A stretch of DNA of 5,010 nucleotides from JBAUHN01 sp049680295 (GTDB taxonomy: Bacteria > Pseudomonadota > Alphaproteobacteria > Rhodobacterales > Rhodobacteraceae), in NCBI GenBank assembly GCA_049680295.1, contig JBAUHN010000173.1:1-5010 (forward strand), written 5' to 3'. Below, piece by piece: positions 1 to 5,010 of this stretch. A model generated the notes under the pieces. It saw only the letters and a list, made by a program, of their open reading frames with translations. It was not told the origin of the DNA and did no database searches. Position numbers and translations under genes: made by a program. Every line of letters starts with the position of its first letter. The first letter of the stretch is position 1.

Positions 1-440
1 ACTTTGTACCTGACATTCAAAGGTCCACAGACCTGCCCTTTCTGAACATGACATTGTCTGCCACAGCTCTTGCAGCGCAAAACACGGGCGTGGGTGGGAC
101 CGTTGGTATCCTTGCTTCCCCTGCGACGCAGACCACAAGATTGTTTCATGATGCTTTGGAAGCGCAGGGATGCAGCGCCCTTTACCCGGACGATCAGGGG
201 CCGATCCTTGCCGCCATTAAGGCAATTAAGATCAACGGCGTGACACCCGACAGCATCAAAATCCTGCAACAACAAGCGGACAAGCTGGCAAAGGCTGGTG
301 CGCAATGCATCCTGATTGGCTGCTCGGAATTCTCTCTGATGTCCGGTGACATAACGTCGCCAGTCAGGCTGATCGACACGCTTGATGTGCTTGTTGATCA
401 GATCACCGCCTTTTCAGGCGCAACACGAAGGCCGCACTAA
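1..440 (+). CDS. Asp/Glu/hydantoin racemase family protein, C-terminal part (5' end outside window)
   Basis: The reading frame is open from base 3, so the gene begins upstream; the Met codon at 48 is internal, not a start. About 145 residues are visible, roughly the last 60% of a family that usually has about 230-240. The visible part begins with a segment like VPFLNM found in this family, followed by TVGILASPATQTTRLFHDAL, the usual start of the second half-domain (GLLAT.GT....Y...L). The motif GCSEFSL (Cys codon 321-323) corresponds to GCTELPL, which carries the second catalytic cysteine of these cofactor-independent racemases. The C-terminal LIDTLDVLVDQI matches the usual 'D....LA' end. The enzyme is expected to be cytosolic and to invert an amino-acid alpha carbon, but the substrate cannot be read from sequence. 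It lies 39 bases upstream of tauA on the same strand and may be co-transcribed. A maleate isomerase-like or hydantoin racemase role is possible. Confidence 0.85.
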   Translation, partial: FVPDIQRSTDLPFLNMTLSATALAAQNTGVGGTVGILASPATQTTRLFHDALEAQGCSALYPDDQGPILAAIKAIKINGVTPDSIKILQQQADKLAKAGAQCILIGCSEFSLMSGDITSPVRLIDTLDVLVDQITAFSGATRRPH

Positions 441-479
441 CGGCCCCATTCTCACCAACCATCAACAGTAGGAACTCTC

Positions 480-1463
480 ATGAAGAAATATTTGACAACT
501 GTCGCCGCGTTTGGCGCTCTTACCCTTTCCACCGCTGCTTGGGCGGAAACCGTGATCATCGGCCATTTCGGCAGCCCGACACCCATGCAGGTTGCCGCAT
601 CCGAAGGCCGCTTCGCACAAGCGACTGGCTGGGACATCGAATGGCGCAAGTTCTCATCCGGAACCGACGTGATTGCCGCCATGGCATCGGGCGATATCAA
701 AGTGGCTGAACTTGGTTCCTCTCCGCTGGCAATTGCGGCCAGTCAGGGCATTGATCTGCAATTGTTCATGATGGCGCAAGTCATCGGAGAGGCGGAAAGC
801 CTGATCGTGTCAGACTCCTCTGGCATCACGAAACTTGAGGACCTACGCGGCAAGCGCGTTGCTGTTCCTGTTGGCTCCACCGCACATTTTTCGCTGATGG
901 GCGCGCTGAACCACGCTGGCATCGCCGAAAGCGAAGTCACCATCATGAACATGCCGCCAGACCAGATTGCGGCCGCTTGGGAACAAGATGCTCTTGATGC
1001 AGCGTTCATCTGGCAGCCCGTTCAGGCGAAAATTTCCGAAACCGGTTCCTTGTTGGTTGGTGCGGACAAAACAGCCGAATGGGGCTGGCCGACATTTGAT
1101 GGCTGGGTGGTGAACACGGCATTCGCTGCGGAAAACGCCGATGAAATGGTCGCCTTTGCGCGCACGATGAACGAAGCGAACCTTGCGTATCTCAACAACA
1201 AAGACGCATGGACCGCGGACAGTGCCGAAGTCCAAGCCATCGCAGCCCATGTTGGCGCAAGCGCAGATCAGGTGCCCGGCATCCTTGAAGGGTTCACCTT
1301 CTTGCCCCTTTCAGAGCAGGTCACCGCAACATGGCTCGACGGTGCAGCCGCAAATGCGATGCAAAACACGGCTGACTTCCTGGCGGCAGCAGGTCGCATT
1401 GACGCCGCGGGTGAAGACTACTCCGGTTTTGTAAACCTGAACATTCCGAACGCCGCAAAGTAA
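480..1463 (+). CDS. tauA: TauA-like sulfonate ABC transporter periplasmic binding protein
   Basis: This 327-residue protein is the substrate-capturing component of a sulfonate ABC importer in the periplasm. Residues 1-22 are a Sec signal peptide: MKK, a hydrophobic core, and an A-W-A cleavage site before ETVIIGHF. The mature chain follows E. coli TauA (320 residues) along its length from memory: WRKFSSGTDVIAAMASGD, ELGSSPLAIAASQ, DLRGKRVAVP.GSTAHFSLMGAL, PPDQIAAAW, WGWPTFDGWVV, and the C-terminal NTADFLAAAGRI..A..DYS. These belong to the NMT1/SsuA-TauA family of periplasmic binding proteins. The start is supported by AGGA at 470-473, six bases before ATG. It is the first gene of the transporter set and is followed by a strong hairpin that may raise its yield relative to tauBC. 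Family likeness suggests taurine, but the downstream HpsN- and SuyZ-like genes make a C3 sulfonate such as DHPS, sulfolactate or cysteate equally plausible. Confidence 0.92.
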   Translation: MKKYLTTVAAFGALTLSTAAWAETVIIGHFGSPTPMQVAASEGRFAQATGWDIEWRKFSSGTDVIAAMASGDIKVAELGSSPLAIAASQGIDLQLFMMAQVIGEAESLIVSDSSGITKLEDLRGKRVAVPVGSTAHFSLMGALNHAGIAESEVTIMNMPPDQIAAAWEQDALDAAFIWQPVQAKISETGSLLVGADKTAEWGWPTFDGWVVNTAFAAENADEMVAFARTMNEANLAYLNNKDAWTADSAEVQAIAAHVGASADQVPGILEGFTFLPLSEQVTATWLDGAAANAMQNTADFLAAAGRIDAAGEDYSGFVNLNIPNAAK

Positions 1464-1470
1464 GGCCAGT

Positions 1471-1499
1471 GCCCGCTTCGTGAATAACACGAAGCGGGC
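1471..1499 (+). promoter_or_regulatory. Perfect 12-bp intergenic hairpin between tauA and tauB
   Basis: Left arm GCCCGCTTCGTG (1471-1482) and right arm CACGAAGCGGGC (1488-1499) are exact reverse complements around a 5-base AATAA loop. The hairpin starts 7 bases after the tauA stop and ends 11 bases before the tauB ribosome binding site. No run of T follows (the next bases are GTCAGACATTC), so it is not a canonical intrinsic terminator. The likely roles, by analogy with other binding-protein operons, are protecting the tauA 3' end from exonucleases or partly attenuating transcription into tauB, so that binding protein exceeds the membrane components. A protein-binding palindrome is less likely but not excluded. 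Confidence 0.8.
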
Positions 1500-1510
1500 G
1501 TCAGACATTC

Positions 1511-1518
1511 AGGGAGGA
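1511..1518 (+). promoter_or_regulatory. Strong ribosome binding site that fixes the tauB start
   Basis: AGGGAGGA lies six bases before the ATG at 1525, near-ideal Shine-Dalgarno complementarity and spacing. The alternative upstream in-frame start, GTG at 1480, lies inside the left arm of the hairpin and has no ribosome binding site, so it would add about 15 spurious residues. The ATG at 1518 is out of frame. Confidence 0.85.
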
Positions 1519-1524
1519 TGGGAC

Positions 1525-2313
1525 ATGGTGCTGAGCATCAATAAAGCGTCGGTGATATTTCCGGCAAAGGACGGCAGGGAACCGGTTTCTGCGTTGCACG
1601 AGATCGACCTGACATTTGATGAGGGGAATTTTGTCGTCGCTCTTGGTGCGTCGGGTTGTGGGAAATCGACACTGCTGAACCTCATTGCCGGGTTCCTGTC
1701 CCCGACAACCGGCGAGATTTTGATGGACGCAGCACCGGTGTTTGGCCCCGGCGCGGACCGCACGGTTGTGTTCCAGAAGCATGCGTTGCTGCCCTGGCTA
1801 AATGTAATTGAAAACGTGGCACTTGGTCTGGATTTACAAGGACATCCCAAGGCGCAAGCCTATGACGCAGCGCGCAAATTCATTGGCAAACTTGGGCTGG
1901 CGGATTTTGAGAAAAGCCCCGTCTACTCCCTGTCAGGTGGCATGCAGCAACGCGTTGGGATCGCGCGTGCATTGGTCTGCGACCCGCGCGTCTTACTGAT
2001 GGACGAACCACTTGGGGCGCTGGACGCGCTGACCCGCGAAAAGGCGCAGGAATTGATCCTGAACATCTGGAATGACACCCGCAAGACAGTGTTTTTCATC
2101 ACCCACTCCGTAGAAGAAGCCCTGTTCATGGGCACCAATCTGATTGTGATGTCGCCCCGCCCCGGCCGGATCAGCCATCGCTTTGACTTGCCATTCTCGC
2201 GGATGTTTCTGGATGGCGCCACTGCACGCGATGTTAAAGCACACCCCGACTTTATTGCTATGCGCGAAGAGGTGCTGCGAATTATCTTTGCAGATGAGGA
2301 GGCCGCAGCATGA
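1525..2313 (+). CDS. tauB: TauB-like sulfonate ABC transporter ATP-binding protein
   Basis: This 262-residue ATPase powers the importer from the cytoplasmic face of the inner membrane, probably as a homodimer coupled to two TauC subunits. All nucleotide-binding motifs are intact: Walker A GASGCGKST (residues 41-49), Q-loop VFQ with Q84, signature LSGGM (136-140, followed by QQRVGIARAL), Walker B VLLMDE (156-161), D-loop ALD (165-167), and H-loop H194 in ITHSVEEA. The QKHALLPWLNV.ENV segment after the Q-loop and the C-terminal MSPRPGRI....LPF are typical of the nitrate/sulfonate/taurine (SsuB/TauB) ATPases. Its length matches E. coli TauB (255). The start at 1525 is chosen for the strong ribosome binding site; a longer reading from GTG 1480 is unlikely. 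The stop codon overlaps the tauC start (ATGA), suggesting translational coupling. Confidence 0.93.
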   Translation: MVLSINKASVIFPAKDGREPVSALHEIDLTFDEGNFVVALGASGCGKSTLLNLIAGFLSPTTGEILMDAAPVFGPGADRTVVFQKHALLPWLNVIENVALGLDLQGHPKAQAYDAARKFIGKLGLADFEKSPVYSLSGGMQQRVGIARALVCDPRVLLMDEPLGALDALTREKAQELILNIWNDTRKTVFFITHSVEEALFMGTNLIVMSPRPGRISHRFDLPFSRMFLDGATARDVKAHPDFIAMREEVLRIIFADEEAAA

Positions 2314-3164
2314 GCAGTTCACCCAAAAAAAAGGGCCTCTTGGACCTCCTGTTCAAATCCCGTGCCGCAAAGCCCGGCGAAACCTATGGTGTGCCGGGTC
2401 AGGGCGACACCATCTGGCTTAGTGTTCTAACGGTTGTGGTCTTGCTTGCCGTCTGGTGGGTGGTGACGGCTGCCGGTCTGGTCAAGCCATTGTTTGTGCC
2501 CTCTCCCGGTGCCATCATTGACAAGTTTGTGACGATTTGGACCAAGGGTTTTACCGGCACGCCGATGTGGGAACATATCGCGATCTCCGCCGCGAGGGTC
2601 TTTGGCGCGTTTTTGTTGGCCTGCGTGATCGGCATTCCTTTGGGACTGGCAATGGGGATGACACCCGCCATTCGCGGCATTTTCGATCCAATCATCGAAT
2701 TTTATCGCCCCATTCCACCGCTCGCCTATCTGCCGCTGATGATCATTTGGTTTGGTATTGGCGAGACTTCCAAAGTTCTGTTGATCTTCCTGTCGGTGTT
2801 TGCCCCTGTCGCATTGGGCGCGCGCGCTGGTGTCAAATCCGCCGCGATTGAACAGATCCACGCGGTTTATTCGATGGGGGCCACGCGCCGCCAAGTTCTG
2901 ATGCGGGTGATCCTGCCCTCGGCCATGCCCGAAATTTTGACCGCCATGCGGATCGGTATCGGCTTTGGCTGGACGACGCTTGTGGCCGCCGAAATGGTCG
3001 CGGCAACCAAGGGCATTGGCTATATGGTGCTGACCGCCTCGCAGTTCCTTCAGACCTCCACCGTCATCATGGGCATCATCGTTATTGCCGCGATTGCCTA
3101 TGCTTTTGACATGCTCATGCGCTGGATTGAGCGCAAATTACTGCCCTGGAAGGGCAAGATGTAA
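2310..3164 (+). CDS. tauC: TauC-like sulfonate ABC transporter permease
   Basis: This 284-residue integral membrane protein forms the translocation pore of the importer, presumably as a dimer with TauB. Six hydrophobic segments are visible at about residues 36-56, 94-116, 132-150, 154-174, 210-232 and 252-272. The EAA-type coupling loop that docks on the ATPase runs from about 182 to 208 (QIHAVYSMGATRRQVLMRVI then LPSAMPEI). The stretch GFGWTTLVAAEMVAATKGIGYMVL then ASQFL is very close to E. coli TauC (275 residues). A basic, soluble N-terminal tail of about 35 residues precedes the first membrane segment. The start ATG overlaps the tauB stop by 4 bases, and GAGGAGG at 2296-2302 inside tauB gives a ribosome binding site 7 bases upstream. 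Codons 6-8 contain a run of eight A (2325-2332). The transported substrate is not determined by this subunit's sequence. Confidence 0.93.
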   Translation: MSSSPKKKGLLDLLFKSRAAKPGETYGVPGQGDTIWLSVLTVVVLLAVWWVVTAAGLVKPLFVPSPGAIIDKFVTIWTKGFTGTPMWEHIAISAARVFGAFLLACVIGIPLGLAMGMTPAIRGIFDPIIEFYRPIPPLAYLPLMIIWFGIGETSKVLLIFLSVFAPVALGARAGVKSAAIEQIHAVYSMGATRRQVLMRVILPSAMPEILTAMRIGIGFGWTTLVAAEMVAATKGIGYMVLTASQFLQTSTVIMGIIVIAAIAYAFDMLMRWIERKLLPWKGKM

Positions 3165-3173
3165 GGCCCGATC

Positions 3174-4475
3174 ATGACACATACATATTTGAAAAAAGCC
3201 CCCGTTCACGCGGATGCAGACACATCAGACGTACAGGCCACAGTCCACCAATTGCTGGACCAGATCAAAGAGGGCGGCGAAGCCGTGGTTCAGGAACTGG
3301 CGGCCAAGTTTGACAAGTGGAGAGGCGATATCGTTGTCTCCCCTGCACAGGTTCAGGCCGCCGCCGTGCAGGTGCCGGAGCAGATCAAACGCGACATCCG
3401 ATTTGCCCATGACAACATCAAACGCTTCGCCGAGGCGCAAAAGTCCACAATGGGCGAATGCGCGATCGAGATCGTGCCTGGGTTTACCGCCGGGCAAAAG
3501 CTGATCCCGATTGAAAATGCGGGCTGTTATGTGCCGGGGGGACGTTACAGCCATCTGGCCAGTGCCATCATGACCATCACAACTGCCAAGGTCGCAGGTG
3601 TGAAACACATCACCGCCGTGTCACCGCCACGTCCCGGTGCCGGCATTCCGCCTGCGATCTTGTTCACAATGGGCCTGTGTGGTGCGGACCGCATCCTTAA
3701 CTTGGGCGGCGTGCAGGGCGTGGCGGCCATGGCGCAGGGCCTTTTTGGGTGTCCACGGGCGGACATTCTGGTTGGCCCCGGCAACCAGTTTGTAGCCGAA
3801 GCCAAGCGTATCCTGTTTGGCGAAGTCGGTATCGACATGTTTGCAGGCCCCACGGACAGTCTGATCATCGCGGACAAGACAGCTGATCCGGAACTGGTCG
3901 CCATTGATCTCGTGGGTCAGGCGGAACACGGCTATAACTCTCCAGTCTGGCTGGTCACTGATCATGAACCACTTGCGCGCGAGGTGATGGCCCTTGTCCC
4001 CGGTCGCATCGCCGCTTTGCCAGAAATCAACCGTGTGAACGCGGAAGCGGCATGGCGCGATTACTCCGAAGTGATCCTATGCAGTGATGCGGCTGAAATG
4101 GTGCGCGTTTCTGATAGTTACGCGCCCGAGCACTTGCAGGTCCAAACCGCCGATCCTGATTGGTATTTGGAGCGCTTGGCCAACTATGGGTCGCTGTTTC
4201 TTGGTGCTGAAACCACGGTGGCCTTTGGTGATAAATCCGCAGGGACAAACCATGTGCTGCCGACCAGTGGAGCTGCACGTTATACTGGTGGCCTGTCGGT
4301 TCACAAGTTCATGAAAACTGTGACGTGGCAACGGTCAACGCCAGTTGGCATGCGCCCTATCGCTGAAGCAACAGCGCGTATTTCGCGCATTGAAGGCATG
4401 GAAGGCCACGCGCAATCCGCCGCTGACAGGCTCGCGAAATTTTTCCCAGGTGAGGAATTCAATCTTGGATGTTAA
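3174..4475 (+). CDS. hpsN: HisD-fold sulfonate dehydrogenase, probable sulfopropanediol dehydrogenase HpsN
   Basis: This 433-residue cytosolic enzyme belongs to the NAD-dependent, zinc-dependent histidinol dehydrogenase family. Landmarks by alignment with E. coli HisD: NAD-region motifs YVPGGRY (119-125) and GPGN (201-204); AGPTD (224-228) where HisD has AGPSE; zinc ligands Q249 and H252 in GQAEHG, D353 in GDKSAGTNHVLPT, and H412 in EGMEGH; catalytic pair E319-H320 in APEHL. HpsN, a HisD-family enzyme, oxidises (R)-DHPS to (R)-sulfolactate in two NAD-dependent steps. The segment ARYTGGLSVHKFMKTVTWQR differs from the usual HisD form (ARF.SGLSV.DF.K) and resembles, from memory, the HpsN-type group. 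It sits 9 bases after tauC, with TAAGG (3162-3166) as a modest ribosome binding site, and is followed by a putative sulfate exporter; no histidine genes are near. HpsO and HpsP, which supply the R isomer, are not seen. True HisD or another HisD-fold dehydrogenase with a different sulfonate or polyol remains possible. Confidence 0.75.
   Translation: MTHTYLKKAPVHADADTSDVQATVHQLLDQIKEGGEAVVQELAAKFDKWRGDIVVSPAQVQAAAVQVPEQIKRDIRFAHDNIKRFAEAQKSTMGECAIEIVPGFTAGQKLIPIENAGCYVPGGRYSHLASAIMTITTAKVAGVKHITAVSPPRPGAGIPPAILFTMGLCGADRILNLGGVQGVAAMAQGLFGCPRADILVGPGNQFVAEAKRILFGEVGIDMFAGPTDSLIIADKTADPELVAIDLVGQAEHGYNSPVWLVTDHEPLAREVMALVPGRIAALPEINRVNAEAAWRDYSEVILCSDAAEMVRVSDSYAPEHLQVQTADPDWYLERLANYGSLFLGAETTVAFGDKSAGTNHVLPTSGAARYTGGLSVHKFMKTVTWQRSTPVGMRPIAEATARISRIEGMEGHAQSAADRLAKFFPGEEFNLGC
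4452..4456 (+). promoter_or_regulatory. Ribosome binding site supporting a TTG start of the exporter gene
   Basis: GAGGA inside the end of hpsN lies eight bases before TTG 4465. No comparable site precedes the next in-frame ATG at 4549, so this motif favours the TTG and an 11-base overlap with hpsN, consistent with translational coupling. Confidence 0.6.
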
Positions 4476-5010
4476 TCACGCATGGTCAAAGGCAGACCAG
4501 CTTTTTGGCTGGGCCAGCAGCAAACCTGAGCTGAGCTATTGGCGCGGCATGGCGGTGGCTTTGCTCATTGCTGCCACGGCGACCTTTTTATCTGAACATT
4601 ACGGTGCACCCACAATGCTGTTTGCCCTGCTCATTGGCTTGTCCCTTGGGTTTCTGGCTGATGTTCCGGCGCTTGAGGGCGGGTTGAACTTCACGGCCAA
4701 GACCGTTTTGCGCCTCGGCGTTGGCCTCTTGGGGATACAGTTGGGGATCGAAGAAGTCCGCTCACTAGACGGCAGTGCCATTGCGGGCGTGTTCGGATTG
4801 GTGGTGCTGACGCTGGTCTGCGGTGCATTGCTGTCTTTTGTTGTGGGGCGGCGGTTTGCATTTGGCATTCTGTCCGGTGGCGCAGTCGCCATCTGCGGTG
4901 CCTCTGCGGCGCTTGCGTTTTCTTCTGTGCTCCCTGCCCGCCCGGATCGTGAAAAGGACACCGTGCTGGTTGTCATCTCGGTCACAATCTTGTCCACCAT
5001 TGCAATGGTG
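4465..5010 (+). CDS. suyZ: Putative sulfate exporter (PSE/YeiH family), SuyZ-like, N-terminal part
   Basis: The frame is open to the window end, giving 182 residues of a family usually about 340 long; the 3' end is missing. The protein is strongly hydrophobic, with likely membrane segments near residues 29-43, 48-65, 80-95, 104-127, 133-155 and 165-182. Family marks are EHYGAPTMLFALLIGLSLGF (44-63), TAKTVLRLGVGLLGIQL (77-93) and the glycine-rich SGGAVAICGASAALA (137-151), which matches the AICGA.A core of E. coli YeiH relatives (UPF0324, Cons_hypoth698). SuyZ of Paracoccus pantotrophus, proposed to export sulfate formed during sulfolactate use, founded the putative sulfate exporter family. 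Here it would remove sulfite or sulfate left after desulfonation. The preferred start is TTG 4465, with its own ribosome binding site, overlapping hpsN; ATG 4549 (residue 29) is the fallback and would start right at the first membrane segment. Family assignment is firm; the transported ion is inference. Confidence 0.8.
   Translation, partial: MDVNHAWSKADQLFGWASSKPELSYWRGMAVALLIAATATFLSEHYGAPTMLFALLIGLSLGFLADVPALEGGLNFTAKTVLRLGVGLLGIQLGIEEVRSLDGSAIAGVFGLVVLTLVCGALLSFVVGRRFAFGILSGGAVAICGASAALAFSSVLPARPDREKDTVLVVISVTILSTIAMV

Noticed and set aside
430..445. Short inverted repeat GGCCG-CACTAA-CGGCC spanning the racemase stop codon, as a terminator
   Set aside because: The stem is only 5 bp and no T-run follows (CCATTCTC), so it cannot be called a terminator; chance is likely in GC-rich sequence.
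441..479. Promoter between the racemase gene and tauA
   Set aside because: The 39-base gap shows no convincing -35/-10 pair; the only signal is the tauA ribosome binding site, so the promoter is probably upstream of the window or inside the racemase gene.
843..1250. 135-codon open frame on the minus strand within tauA
   Set aside because: It overlaps a full-length TauA-like protein with signal peptide and conserved motifs; nothing in the antisense translation is recognisable.
1480..1524. Longer tauB reading from GTG 1480, adding 15 residues
   Set aside because: The GTG lies inside a hairpin arm with no ribosome binding site, while ATG 1525 has AGGGAGGA six bases upstream and gives an N-terminus typical of the family.
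2427..2894. 155-codon open frame on the minus strand within tauC
   Set aside because: It is antisense to a well-supported permease, its translation has no recognisable domain, and open antisense frames are common in GC-rich coding DNA.
4599..5000. 133-codon open frame on the minus strand over the exporter gene
   Set aside because: The + strand frame encodes a clear PSE-family membrane protein; the antisense product is low-complexity (Ser/Thr/Pro/Arg-rich) and looks like a shadow.

Overview
This window is one side of a sulfonate uptake and breakdown gene cluster. Every gene I can support lies on the + strand. The GC-rich but not extreme composition (a by-eye impression), alphaproteobacterial-looking proteins and gene content suggest a marine alphaproteobacterium, most likely of the Roseobacter group (Rhodobacterales). 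That assignment is inference, because no rRNA or other taxonomic marker is present.

Layout: (1) bases 1-440 are the C-terminal part of an Asp/Glu/hydantoin racemase superfamily enzyme that starts upstream of the window. (2) 480-1463 encodes a TauA-like periplasmic binding protein. (3) 1471-1499 is a perfect 12-bp hairpin without a U-tract. (4) 1525-2313 encodes a TauB-like ATPase, with its start moved downstream to a strong ribosome binding site. (5) 2310-3164 encodes a TauC-like permease, overlapping tauB by 4 bases. (6) 3174-4475 encodes a histidinol-dehydrogenase-fold enzyme that, from context and family-type motifs, is best read as sulfopropanediol dehydrogenase HpsN rather than HisD. (7) 4465 to the window end is the N-terminal part of a putative sulfate exporter (PSE/YeiH family, SuyZ-like), probably starting at TTG and overlapping hpsN by 11 bases.

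Working model: the ABC transporter imports a small organosulfonate. The HisD-fold enzyme oxidises a C3 sulfonate, 2,3-dihydroxypropane-1-sulfonate (DHPS) to sulfolactate if it is a true HpsN. A desulfonating lyase, not seen here, would release sulfite, and the PSE protein would export the resulting sulfite or sulfate. No tauD dioxygenase is present, so the locus looks dissimilatory (carbon use) rather than a sulfur-starvation system. The binding protein resembles TauA, but the neighbours point to C3 sulfonates, so the real ligand is open. Gaps between genes are under 70 bases throughout. I see no RNA gene, mobile element, CRISPR array or supported minus-strand gene.
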